A DNA stretch of 64,000 bases from assembly GCA_011109175.1 (NCBI GenBank), contig RDEW01000043.1, positions 124,001 to 188,000 on the forward strand, read 5' to 3'. This DNA is from Dicyema japonicum (lineage: Eukaryota; Dicyemida; Rhombozoa; Dicyemidae). Numbering within the stretch: position 1 is the stretch's first letter; each line of letters starts with the position of its first letter. Made by a program: the position numbers and the translations under genes. The notes under the pieces are model-generated. The model saw only the letters and a program-made list of their open reading frames with translations, was not told the origin of the DNA and made no database searches. This document shows, piece after piece, positions 43,620 to 54,570 of this stretch.

Positions 43620-45862
43620 CATTTAAATGTGGAATATATACAAATTATGGCCACTAATGTGAATTGGTATTTAATGGCCGAGTACTTCTGGATCTCACCG
43701 ATTCTGCTGCGTTGGCCGCAGATCCAGGTTTCTGAGCAGATCTCAGAAGGAGCCAAGTGGAGAAGGTATCCACACAGGTTGCATCCCAGACCAATAATTT
43801 TCCGTGTAAATATTGGAAAAGCGTCTTGCAATCTCCACGATCCAGTCCAACAGGATCCAATTAGCTAAGAAGCCTGCTGCCTCGAGGGTTCACAGAATAA
43901 CATTATTCATGCGACGTGACGAGGTGAGTGACCTGCACTCCTTTTGCAAGACAAAGGATATAGTCCTTTGGTATCAACTGTTCCTCTACAACGGCATATA
44001 TGTTTCTGGCAGACGTTAAGTACCAATCGTTGTGCTATTCCGATTCTACAGTCGTCGTCCATAAGATTTCTGAAAGAAGCGCATGAAAATGCGTGGAGCC
44101 ATGCACCACCCCATGTTGTGCAGCAGATAGCAAACAGGCAAGCCGTGTTGGTTCGACTCTTAGTAAAGCTATCAACGATAGCCTTGCAGGAAATTGCGTC
44201 CCATTTGTTCTGATTCGAGAAATCATCCGGTATTGAAAATCCTGCTTACCTCCACCGCAAGCCAGCTTCGTCAAATACAGTGTCCAAGTAAAGTCCAGTA
44301 GGGTGACGTAGGATTTCCCGGACGAGATGACTGCAGCTCGAAAGCAACGATAGGTATGATGGATGGGAGATCTTGAAGGAGGTTTGCATTGTGTCCAACC
44401 CAGTTCGTCAAACGTAAATTCAGTAGTGACAGTATGCCTTAGCGTCTGATCTATACTCAGTAGCAAATCTTGATGTCCAGGCACAGGGAACTCCGCAGTG
44501 CGTATTCCAATTTCGGCAAACATAAGCTCTTTTTCATGAGGAAAAAAGGATGTGTGGAAGTCCAGAATAGCAAGTTTTTTCGTAAAGAGGGAAAGCTCCT
44601 CCGCTTTGGACTCTGGGTGTATCCGTAATTCTGTATTGTTGAGTGGGCATCCAAGAAAATAGACTTGCTCAGGGGGACGACAGATATTCCCGGTAATAAT
44701 AATAACAACAGCCTTTTCATAAGAGCCATAATATTTATAGCTCCGCATAGGCAGGACACACACTTTATTTAAGTAAAGAACAGTTAATTTTAACTAACCG
44801 TAGAACCAAGGAATTATCTTCACTTCTTTTTTTCTTGTGTGTGGGTCCTTTCTAGACAATCCAGTTCCGCAGTGAGTATCCACTGATGACGGCGTCACTC
44901 GTCAATCCCTTTCCGCATTGTAGATGCGTGGAACCTTCTACCAGATGAACAGCAGCAAGAATCGAACCCGTTACCTAAGCCACTTTAGTCCGACACCTAA
45001 CCACTATGCTACCCGGCTCCCGGTAATAGAATGTTAAATATTCCTGCCACGCGGAAGAAATTGTTTTCCATTTATAAAATATTGATAAGTTCAGATTTTT
45101 TATGTTGACCTCAAGGCCGAGATCATGTAAGGCAGGTACAAAGTTCGATAGACTGGTATAAACATTTCTCCATGTCCCTCCAATTGTCGTCATCGAGATA
45201 CCAGAGGTTGAATTCAGTATCGACGGAACGAACGACTTGATCGACCGTCAATGCAAAGAGGAGTGGTCCTAACGGGTCTCCTTGCCGTACTCCGGACTGC
45301 GACTTGATAATTTTATCCCGAACCCAGAGAAGAATTTGATCCGTATGAAAGATTGACAATGGGAATGGGTTCAGGAGCTTGCTTTCTGCTTAATTAAATG
45401 ATAAGATCTCTCTTTAACCAATTGAAAGCATTAGTGATGTCCAGCTTTAATCCCAGACACGGGATTATTTTGGTTTTTTGTGAGAAACAACTCATTGCGT
45501 TCACTGAGGCTTCACATCTGTTACGTACCACTAAACCCAGGTGGATTGGGATAATTCTTCACTGATCCTTGGAGAGACAAGCCTGGAAGCAATTTTTGCA
45601 GCCAATCTTCGGAAATAGTTGCCAGCTGCAATGGAATGGGCGCCTCTATCACTTTTTTTGAAATCCAGTAGGTGGGCAGAGAAGGTCCCGTGCATGGAAT
45701 ATCCCCATTGATTATACGGTAGATAAAATTAGTGATCGAGTTGACGAGATTATGTACAGCTTCAGCTGTAGGACAAGACGACAGATCCTTGATATTGCCC
45801 TGACGTAGTCCATCCAGTCCTCCGCTGTTACTGGAAGCAAACAATGTAATCGAGACTCTCAT
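43620..45862 (-). pseudogene. LINE-A copy interrupted by a SINE-1
   Basis: From 45862 leftwards: SSNSGGLDGLRQGNIKDL, a GFSGT..CEASVN region, LKLDITNAFNWL-like motif A near 45.42 kb, SGVRQGDPLGPLLFALTVDQVV (motif B, split here by position), LWYLDD (motif C) near 45.2 kb, then LGLEVNIKNL. SINE-1 interrupts at about 45.02-44.72 kb. Reading resumes with CRPPEQVYFLGCPLNNTEL, TRLACLLSAAQHG and, through several frame changes, EPTRL..., DPVGLDRGD and VWDATCVDTF near 43.7 kb. The copy ends near 43.62 kb. Confidence 0.85.
44722..45022 (-). repeat. SINE-1, best copy with full tRNA head
   Basis: Minus strand: head GGGAGCCGGGTAGCATAGTG with A box TAGCATAGTGG (45011-45001), B box GGTTCGATTCT (44968-44958), then CTGGTAGAAGGTTCC, the CGCATCTACAATGCGG block, TGACGCCGTCATCAGTGG, an A-rich track, TTTACTTAAATAAAGTGTGTG and a tail ending near ATTATGGCTC. 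It sits inside the RT region of a LINE-A copy, so it inserted later than that LINE. A tRNA-derived head with both pol III boxes plus a unique body defines a SINE. Confidence 0.92.
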
Positions 45863-45869
45863 GGAGAAA

Positions 45870-48215
45870 ACCGAAACGAAATCATCAGTACGAACTCTTT
45901 GGGATCAAACAAAGCAGATAATCTCCAAATCTGCTGATATATGCATTGGAGCTCGATATCATCACGCCCTAAAATTTGATCACCACCCGATCGTGCTAGA
46001 CATGGCAAAGCATTGCAGAGAACTAAGGCTAAAAGCGGCAGACACGTCAGACGAGAGTATAAAAAAGAGCTTAAAATCCAACAAAGGGAATTAAAATGGA
46101 AAATCAAAAAGATGAACAGATAACATTCACGGAAAATTATTACATCCCTATTAAAAGATGTGGAATGCCTAAAGGACAATTCAAGGATGTTTGCGGCTGC
46201 TGTGGACAAAGAAAGGACAAAACGTCCTTCACATCAAAGATACAGAAGGAAAATTCGTGGGTAATCCAGAAGAAAAAGCAGAATTAATTGCACGTCACTT
46301 TGAAATGTTGCTGAATATAGACAATTAGGAATTTCCTCTATTCCAGGGAGTACTGAGGGCATTAATGAATGCCATCCCAGTGGAAGAAGTTGAATCAGCT
46401 CTAAATAAACTGAAGAATAACAAGAGTGCTGGACCAGACAACATAAGCCCTGAGCTATTAAAATATGGGCCAAAAAAGTTAGTGAAACAATTGCAAAAAC
46501 CCTAAGTGACAGCTTTGAAACTAATACCGATCTAGGACTTGGAAATGGATTATTAATATACATACAAAAACCGAATAAAGCAAAAGGACCAGTAGATAAT
46601 CTCCGCCCGATCATACTTCTGAACTCGATACGCAAGGTGCTGCCAAACATTGCACTACGTCGGATAAAGGGTGTGGCGGTTCCATACATACCAGCAAGTC
46701 AAAGTGGGTTCCGAGAAGGGAGGTCTACAGCGGACATTGTATGGAGCCATAGATGGCGCTGTGGCAAAGAAAAGAGCGCAACGACCGTTTTGGGAATAGA
46801 TCTCTCCAGAGTTTTGACTCAATAACCAGACAGAAACTGATGACTGTGTTTGAGCAAATATTGGATTAATCGTCAGTTAAGATAATCAGACTACTACTTG
46901 CGAACACAAGACTATCTGTGAGGACAGAAGGAGCAACTTCCCGCAGTTTCAAAACAACGATTGGGACACCTCAGGGTGATTCCCTCTCCCTTTACTATTC
47001 ACCATATACCTTGATTCTGCCGTAAATGCTATATAGGAGACATAGAAGAGACATCGTATGCGGATGATGTGGATTTTGTATCACGGGACGCGACCGCAAT
47101 CCAACACCTACTATAAAGTGCACCTGCGGAGCTTGAGAAATGGTTTCTCAGCGTAAATGTAAACAAAACTGAAATTACTGAAATCAAAAGAGAAGACGAT
47201 ATTACTCATGAAAGATGGAGATGTACTAATAAGCTCGGCTCTCTACTAGGAGACGCTGAAGATGTACTAAAAAACACTGGCAAATGCGGCAATGGCTAAA
47301 CTGAGGAAAGGATGGTTAAGAGCCAAAGGACTTGGAATTGACATCAGATGCAGGCTTTACAACGCCTTTGTGAAACCGATCCTACTGTACAACGCATGGA
47401 TATGGGAATGTTCCTTCAACGAACTATTGAAACTGGATTCGTTCCATAGAAGGCAACTAAGAAGCTTACTCGGAATGGAGTGGCCATCAACAGTGGTATT
47501 TACAACAAGTGTATGTGTTCGTACATCAACAAGGATGTGATAGATGCCTGGTGGAGGCTATTTGGACATGCATTAAGAATGAACCCGGACGCACCCGCTA
47601 ACAAAGCGATGGAAGATTACTTTGACAGTTGCGACAAACCCTTCTGCGGACCACCTAGATCGACACTTCCGACTGCCATAAACAAAGATATAAATCGCGT
47701 GAGAAAAAATCTAAAGACGGGGGACTTTCGACATAGGAAGATGGAAGAGATTAACGCTAAATATTAATTCTATGAGTGTTGAGATCACTAACATTGTTGA
47801 GATCACTAACGAATTGAGATCACTAACATTCGACAGGGGAAGATGGAAGAGATTAACGCTAAATATTGATTCTATGAGTGTTGAGATCACTAACATTGTT
47901 GAGATCACTAACGAATTGAGATCACTAACATTCGACAGAGGAAGATGGAAGAGATTAACGCTAAATATTGATTCTATGAGTGGTTGAATCCACTAACATT
48001 GTTGAGATCACTAACGAATTGAGATCACTAACTTTCGACATAGGAAGATGGAAGAGATTAACGCTAAATATTAATTCTATGAGTGTTGAGATCACTAACA
48101 TTGTTGAGATCACTAACGAATTGAGATCACTAACATTCGACAGAGGAAGATGGAAGAGATTAACGCTAAATATTGATTCTATGAGTGTTGCACATGCGGG
48201 GCTATAAACATTTTG
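45870..48215 (+). pseudogene. LINE-R (RTE-like) copy, decayed, with expanded tandem repeat at its C-terminus
   Basis: Frames in order: FDHHPIVLDMAKH (end of APE endonuclease, SDH region changed to DHH) near 45.98 kb, EEVESALNKLKNNKSAGPDN near 46.39 kb, DNLRPIILLNSIRKVL near 46.6 kb, SGFREGRSTADIVWSHRW, ILGIDLSRVL (motif A decayed), a TPQGDSLS-like motif B near 46.97 kb, SYADDVDFVS near 47.05 kb, WFLSVNVNKTEITEI, LGSLLGD, LGIDIRCRLYNAFVKPILLYNA and WRLFGHALRMNPDAPANKAM. It is the same family as 60.64-63.69 kb and is broken by many shifts. The 3' end reads SMSVAHAGL, matching TRVAHAL of the other copy, with the tandem repeat inserted in between. Confidence 0.87.
47727..48189 (+). repeat. 102-bp minisatellite, four full units plus founder half-unit
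   Basis: Units start at 47781, 47883, about 47986 and 48088, each 102 bp (34 codons), preceded by a half unit from 47727 that is the native LINE-R sequence. Within every unit GAGATCACTAAC occurs three times at 17-18-bp spacing. Reading as LINE-R protein, each unit gives a 34-residue repeat ending RGRWKRLTLNIDSMSV. Both strands are open because the period is a multiple of three. The third full unit shares the variants ACATAGG and ATTAATTC with the founder; units 1, 2 and 4 share CAGRGG and ATTGATTC. Confidence 0.95.
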
Positions 48216-48459
48216 GCTTTCCTGAAAGTGCCTCAATAATAATCAATTTTTGACTTTATTGACAAAAATCGCCATACTCATTAGTCTTATCAAATTCACA
48301 GTTCGATATGAGTGCATCGTCGATGAGTGAAGATAGACATGAAACGGCAGAGATCCGGACGTCCTTCGGAATCCTCAGTGGTATTTTCTTTGACTTTCGC
48401 AGGCTGGATATGTTTAAGAGGACAGAGTTGGATACCCGTTAAGGGGCAGATTCCTATAC

Positions 48460-49680
48460 GTGTGCACATTATTATTATTTAAGCCAAAGAAACAACGTCT
48501 TAACCACAAACTACTATTCAGGTGATCCCGGCATCTCTCAATAATCGGGCCATCTTTTCTCGATGCTCCGACCGTGACCCCACACATTTTCTATGCGGAC
48601 GGGGTATTTTTTCACTCCTCTTCTGAAATTGCCTCCAGTTGCCTCTATGATAGACTCGAGTGTTCTGAAGTTCCAGAAACTTTATTGCTCTTGACTGGAT
48701 CTCTTGAATTTTTATTAGATTCGTTGCCGCCAGGTTAGATCCCTACGCAGCACATGCATAGCCTATTGTTGGCTCGATTTACTGCTTGTAGAGGGTCCCG
48801 ATACCTGGCGGATAAATTCCTCAACAGTTCCAAAGGAAGGCTTTTACAAAATTGATCTTTGCACAGGTTGATATGATGGATTCCACATGAGCTGAGAAGC
48901 AGAGGAAAGTATCAAAAGTTACTCCAAGTATCTTCTGCGATTTCTTTTGTAGTATAGGCACTCCATTTAACGTGACATCTATTGTTTGCGTTCCCATCTT
49001 TCTATTCTTAGTAAATAGAGTGACTGCTGACATTCCGGAACATGCATTTAATCGATTTTCGCACAACCGTCCATATATGTTATTTAGTATTCCTTGTAGT
49101 CTTTCTTTAGCATGTTCGACATTTAAGTCCTAGATGCGACAACTATGTCCGGCATAAGAAAGTAGCGTGTCATTATTATTCATAGGAACGGGGAGATCAT
49201 TCAGAAACAAATTAAAGAGGATTGGCGAAAGGAGATTCCTTGGAGTACACCATTGGATAGCAATCTCGATCTGGAACTCTTGTTCCCGGCGCACATTTTC
49301 CCTCGGCGTCCACTTCAGAAGTTTGGTATCCATAACTTTAGTAGTGTAGCGATTTCTGTCAGCAATAATTTTTGTTTGAGGATCTTCCTTGGGACAGAGT
49401 CGAATGCTTTTTGAATGTCGATTGTACACTATGACCGATTTTCCTTGTTTTGGCTTGTTCTTGTGTCCTTCAGCTATGAACTTAATTATGTTGTTAAGAA
49501 GAAGGTTGTTGATAATGCTTCCTTGAAGTCTTGCTGGAATGTAAGTTGTGGAGAGAGGAGACGAATAAGTTTTAGGACCAGTTTCTCCAGGATTCTCGAC
49601 AAAACACATATAAGGGAGACTGGTCTGTAAGAACCGGGATCGTTCGTTGGATGATATACATAAAAAATGATTCTTCATTT
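48460..49680 (-). pseudogene. LINE-J copy, decayed
   Basis: Minus strand, 49678 leftwards: RSRFLQTSLPYMCFVENPGE (RT motif 1-2 area), ARLQGSIINNLL, TIDIQKAFDSV-like motif A near 49.4 kb, ERRRESC.. region, CTPRNLLSPILFNLFLNDLPVPMN (motif B), LLSYAGHS (YADD to YAGH). Then from 49066 NRLNACSGMSAVTLFTKNRK and KILGVTFDTFLCFSAHVESI, and the 3' tail GGGATCACCTGAATAG at 48.53 kb. Multiple shifts and a dead motif C. Confidence 0.83.
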
Positions 49681-49684
49681 AATA

Positions 49685-49955
49685 AAGTAAAAAATATATA
49701 AATAATTTAATTTAAATTTATCTCAACGTGGGTGTTAAATAATGATCAATAAAATTTTGAATCCGCATGTAATCTGCAAATTGACCAAAAGAACCCGTAA
49801 TGAGTAATTATAACAAATTAGCCTACCTCCTGTACGCCCCCTTCTTCGATAAAAGTTATTCAGAGCAACGTTCAGTTTGTTTGGACCTAACGAATAGATA
49901 CACGACACTTTTTTCAAGAACAAAATCTTTTTGTATGAAAATAATAACTCGGCTA
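49685..49955. other. Spacer upstream of the 49958 gene
   Basis: Overlapping open frames exist on both strands (49800-49994 plus, 49923-49735 minus). Neither has a recognised motif; see the rejected list. Confidence 0.35.
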
Positions 49956-49957
49956 CT

Positions 49958-50575
49958 ATGCTTCAGTTTTTTAACAAGTTTGACCAGGTGCTAGTCACCC
50001 TCCGTGAGGTGTTCCCTTGTTTAACTTGAAGGAATCTTTAATGCTAAACATGCCCCCAATCATTAAAAGTCCCTTTCAAATGTTCTGCAAATTCCAGAAG
50101 GACTGTAAACTTAGTTACGTGTACGAGGATCTCTTACAGTTCTATGAAAACCTGCCTTTCGAGGAAAAGCAGGTAGTCTATTGGTTTATCAAAGTACATC
50201 TCAGAGATCTACAAGAAGTATCGATCGAGGCAACAGTTGTTATTCGACCATTGGGTGATCATGATGTTAAAGATGGGGAACTTACACTTCAGTAAGGACG
50301 TGCTTATTTCAGTTGATTCAAGATATTTGACATTGGAGCAGATTGAGAAGAAGGTGATAAAGCTGAGGGAGTATTTTTCTACGGTTTCGTACGAGAAAAG
50401 TAACTTCACCGACTTTCAGGCGTTTGTAGTCTCAAATTGTAACTCAAGCATGATTACTGTTGATATTATTTACAAATGTTACAGACTGTGGAATTATTAC
50501 TCCAATCAAACTAAAAAAGTAAGATTTTTTGTTTTTTAGATTTCTGCTAATTATGCAAACATTTTAAATAAATGA
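49958..50575 (+). CDS. Unrecognised four-exon protein, 183 residues, possible HMG-box-like core
   Basis: Exons 49958-50008, 50032-50193, 50216-50518 and 50540-50575 join through introns of 23, 22 and 21 nt into a 552-nt frame. I do not recognise the protein. Residues about 25-85 (PPIIKSPFQMFCKFQKDCK, then YENLPFEEKQVVYWFIKKY) have the layout of an HMG box: proline-initiated, aromatic-rich helix, a L-P-x-E-E-K turn and a long third helix. Key family tryptophans are not clearly in place, so this is tentative. The C-terminal half has YLTLEQIEKKVIKLREYF and FTDFQAFVVSNCNSSM. No signal peptide or membrane segment is needed in this reading. An alternative start in another frame at 49934 would give a hydrophobic N-terminus but does not join to the exons. 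The AATAAA at 50567-50572 overlaps the stop region. Confidence 0.65.
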
Positions 50576-50579
50576 CTGA

Positions 50580-50880
50580 ATTTTGGTAAAACTGCATTTC
50601 TTGTGAGTTATTGAATCAGCATTATTTAGCCAAAATTATAACTTGCATTCATTCATTGGAGACTGTCATTAACGAAATTAGAGTATTTTCGAACCTTCTT
50701 GTAACACTACTTATTGGATTGACATTGATCTTCATCCTCATCTAGTCTCATCAAACCATTTGATGTGAATTAATAGCTCATTTACTTTGGGAATTTTACA
50801 GTATCGATTTCACATAGGGAACTTTACTATGACCTTTTTCAATTCGATCAAAAAACTTATAGATTTATCTTCTGACACCT
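50580..50880. other. Spacer, nothing recognised
   Basis: AT-rich downstream flank of the 49958 gene. Confidence 0.4.
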
Positions 50881-50884
50881 TGGG

Positions 50885-52100
50885 TTGATCAGTCTCTTAT
50901 CTCTTCCATATAGAGTCTCCGGGGTCTATTCTGACAGTAGTACGTCGTATGCGTATATCAGAGGTACTTTGTCCCCTCGGAGACTAGATGGGCATCAGCA
51001 AATAATAGAGGGCTTAAACTGGATCCCCGTTGGACTCCTTTCTTTAATAATATCATATTTGAAAGATAACGGCTGCATCTAACATTGAGGTTTCTTCCTT
51101 TAAAGTACTCTTTCGTCAAATTTACTCCTAAGTATTCTTTTTGCCTTTTCTCTGAGTGGGTTTCCTAGCTTCTTGCAGATACGATTAAGCCGTGGCCATT
51201 CCCTGAACTGAGACTGGGGATCGAAATGTGTCGATTTCAGATGCCGAATGATTCCGCCTTAGAGAGTTTATACGCTCGACCCTCGATAAAGGAAGAGCGA
51301 ATCTCCGGGCAGAACAGGCATATTCAATTGTCGGCACAATAACTTGAAGAAATAGTATTCTGATACAAGTAGTAGGTGGGGAGGGACTCTTCTTTATGAT
51401 ATCCTTTAGGACGTTCCACTTTCGAAGACCCTTGGTTAACACTTCCCCCATGTGACTGGAAAACGTCATAAAGAGTCGAATTTCACTCCAAAGATCTTCT
51501 GGATTCGCGTAGAAGTAGAAATCTTCCAGAATACCTCGAGTCTACTTTTAAATCTCCTATCCGTAGTGAATAGGGTGAACTGAGATTTGGATACAGAAAC
51601 AGACAGCAAATTCACGGATAACCACTCACACACTTTGTTGAGGTTTGATTGAACCACCGCCACAGTCCTGGGAGAAGATTTGTTCCTTGCAGCAATAATC
51701 AGGTTGTCCGCGTAAGATAGAAAAATGTGTCCTGATCTTTGGTAGTAGGTAAATTGTGCAGAAATAAGTTAAATAGGAAAGGAGACAAAGGAAAACTCCA
51801 TGGGACCCCATTTAAAGTAGTCTTGATTTGAAATCTCCAACACTTTTGACAAGGAGTAAGTTATGGAGACAGAGGATAGAATCAGGCTCGGGTGGGTCGT
51901 AGAAATTTGATACTCTTGTCCACATCACAGGGAGTGAAGAAGGCAGTATATGGGGTCTGTTGTGGACCACATCGTTTGACATTCAGAGAGCGAGAGAAAT
52001 TCTTGTGGCTGATCGACTCATAACATTTCATAAGATTATTTGCAAGTTTCCGTGCAAGTTCCGAGGCAATACGGATAAAGGCCTCCACTCCTACGCCGTC
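50885..52100 (-). pseudogene. LINE-J copy, decayed and internally deleted
   Basis: Minus strand, 52088 leftwards: SLNVKRCGPQQTPYTAFFTP and CDVDKSIKFLRP (region before RT motif 1), an abrupt change near 51.88 kb, GVPWSFPLSPFLFNLFLHNLPT (motif B changed) near 51.78 kb, FLSYADNLIIAARN (YADD to YADN) near 51.7 kb, SKSQFTLFTTDRRFKSRLEV, KIFGVKFDSLMTFSSHMGEV and TKGLRKWNVLKDIIK, then the C-terminal region to about 50.9 kb. The finger and motif A region is missing. Confidence 0.83.
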
Positions 52101-52104
52101 TTAG

Positions 52105-52750
52105 TTTATAAGACCGCTGATACTTCTCAGTGTCTTCTAGAAGGTGCCACACGATTTTTGTGGCATAGTTTAATTTTTTTATTAATGAATATTTTGTTTT
52201 TTTATAATACAATTTTAAATTTCAAATTTGACACGTGGGCTTGAAATTACAGAAACACAAAAGTCATTAATAATGACTTAAATTTCAAGTCTTGGGTGTT
52301 AAATAAATAAATAAAATAAAAAAGTACCCACACCAATTGTTCCTTACATTCGAATTGGGATCTACACAGGACTTTGTTAACCACATCATCGGTCCCTACA
52401 GGACGGCTTGGGACCACTGTGGAAGAACATACTGGGGAGAGGACCTACAATGGGAGAACTAACTGGAGATGGGCGTACTGGCTTTGTACCTACAACGTTC
52501 TGGAGATAATTAGGATGTCTAACTACCTAGACCAGCGAATGGATAGTTAGCAAGGAAAAGGGGTACCCGGATGAACAGTCCAACCGGCAGACTGATAGAT
52601 ACCTATTCCATAACCTGTTGTTTTAATTCATTTCATTTTCATTCAATTCAAAATAGATTGTAGTGTAGCTATTTTCTAGTTTTGTCTTTAACTGATAGCA
52701 TAAATTTATATATATTTATGAAATATTATAACAAAGTATTATTAATAAAT
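52105..52750. other. Unassigned stretch upstream of COX15
   Basis: It contains a few loosely repeated words (GGACCTACAA, GTCCCTACAGG, GGATCTACACAGG at 52.37-52.5 kb) but no gene or family repeat that I can support. The last 100 bp are AT-rich and presumably hold the COX15 promoter. Confidence 0.4.
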
Positions 52751-52756
52751 TAAATA

Positions 52757-54049
52757 ATGAGACTGCTGGTCGTGCATTTTTTAAATTTATACTAGAAAAT
52801 AGCAAATTTAGCCTGCCTTCCATTACGCCTACAAACCACAAATGTAACTGTTAACAAAAATGTCGGCAGGTGGTTGCTCACGTGTGCCGGTCTGACTTTT
52901 GGTGCCATTACAATTGGAGGAATCACAAGGTTTCTTCCCAATGATATTCCAAGGTTAACCGAGTCTGGCCTTTCCATTGTGGAGTGGAATGTCGTATCCG
53001 GCATTTTCTTTCCCCTTTCCAACGAAGACTGGCGGAAGGAATTCGATAAATACAAGGAATTTCCACAATTTAAGCAGTAAATGGTCAACTAGCATCTTAG
53101 AATGCCCCACGTGGACCTTTGGGAGTTCAAAAAGATGTGGTTTTGGGAGTACATCCACAGAATGATCGGCAGAGTTATAGGATTCACATTTTTGGTCCCC
53201 GCCATATATTTTTGGAAAACCAACCAGTTAACACGTGGGTTAAAGACGCGTGCATTGATATTTGGTGGGTTGATTGGCTTGGAAGTGAAAGTTACTATTC
53301 ATTTTAGGGGATCTTTGGATGGATGATGGTAAAATCAGGACTGAAGGAGCAAGAAGGTTTTGTGAGAGTGAGTCCCTACAATCTGGCTCTTCACCTAATG
53401 ACTGCAACGTTTCTTTACGTTGGACTCCTCTACAACGGACTGGTCCTCACTCTCAAACCAAGATTGGTTTATTTTCTGAATATTCAAGGAATCCTTCGAC
53501 TACGGAAATAAACGTTCACTTTTAAACAGAAAAGTCCACAAATCCATGCTTCTTATGATGATTACCCTATTTACAGGCATTTTTTTACTTCTACGTCTAG
53601 GTGTCATTGTCGCTGGGAGAGACGCTGGACTTTTATACAACAGCTGGCCCAAAATGGGAGATCATTGGGTACCTCCAGAGATCTTCGATTTGAACCCCAA
53701 GTGGATCAATTTACTAGAAAATGATTCCACAGTTCAGTTTAACCACAGAATTCTCGTATTTTTGTGTAATTTATGGTAGGGAAAGTTAACATTACTATAT
53801 TTACTATATGTTTGGTACTCCTGCTGCAAGACCCCCCTTCCCGGTAGAGCACGGATAGCCTCTCATTTTCTCCCATTCTTGGGAGTGTTACAAGTCATTA
53901 ATTGATGGATATTTTAGGTAGCTTTGGGTATCATGACTCTGTTAACCTACGTAAATACCCACGTGGCCGCGACTCATCAGGCTAACTCTGTCTTATTGTT
54001 GTCAACTGCTACTTGGTTGGCCACTGAACTTCGTAAATTCCCAAAATAA
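52757..54049 (+). CDS. COX15: Haem A synthase COX15
   Basis: Mitochondrial inner-membrane enzyme that oxidises haem O to haem A for cytochrome c oxidase. Seven exons (52757-52771, 52796-53076, 53101-53284, 53308-53504, 53530-53755, 53780-53893, 53918-54049) give 382 residues (human about 410). The N-terminus MRLLVKIANLACLPLRLQ is basic and hydrophobic, as in a mitochondrial presequence. The conserved order is VGRWLLTCAG, RLTESGLSIVEWN, WEYIHRMIGRVIGF (Glu-His pair), GIFGWMMVKSGL, NLALHLMTA (His), GRDAGLLYNSWPKMGDHW, VQFNHRIL (His) and AATHQANS (His), the haem-ligand histidines of the family. Introns are 24, 24, 23, 25, 24 and 24 nt. The fourth (53505-53529) begins GA and not GT, yet it is needed to keep frame. 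The stop TAA is at 54047. Confidence 0.96.
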
Positions 54050-54054
54050 TATTT

Positions 54055-54568
54055 GATGTTCAATTTAAGTCTAAGGATTATTTGATAATTTTTATTTCAT
54101 CTGGAGGTGTTTATTTAGAGTTATGGTCTTGCCAATTAATCGTCCTTTCTTATTTAATATTCATGAGTTACTCTCCCAATCCGAGAGGGTCGTCCTAATT
54201 CGGATACCAAGATCAACGCGAATTATTCTTCAAAGATGATCACCAAGGCTGTCGAGGATGACATTCTTTTGCGATCCTGGTCCTCAAAGTGCACCTGACT
54301 TAGCTCATGGAGGGAATATCATCAAAAAGAACGCCTAGAGATACGAAAGCGTCATTCAAAGGTCTTAAGATAACATACTCTCGTGTGGAACTACTACTGA
54401 AACAGAAAAATTATACAAGATTAAGGCATGCTATGGACATTCTTTATTAACGAGGTGTTCTCATCTACCTTACACGATCTCCAACAAACGCCCCAAATAC
54501 GATACAATGAAATACAATTTTATCATTTGCAGTAAGCTGTAATGCTGGCATAGACTGCTTAAAATATA
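54055..54568. other. Spacer between COX15 and the pogo-like element
   Basis: No gene or repeat was recognised. Confidence 0.4.
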
Positions 54569-54570
54569 TG

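Noticed and set aside
47727-48189. CRISPR-like array because of regular repeats
   Set aside because: There are no unique spacers: the whole 102-bp unit repeats, and the setting is eukaryotic.
47961-48236. Antisense frames across the 102-bp repeats as a repeat protein
   Set aside because: The period is a multiple of three, so both strands stay open automatically; the sense strand is explained by the LINE-R C-terminus.
49735-49923. Minus-strand frame with NNFYRRRGRTGG, resembling a small ribosomal protein
   Set aside because: Only 62 codons, no clear family match, no supported introns, and it overlaps the promoter area of the 49958 gene.
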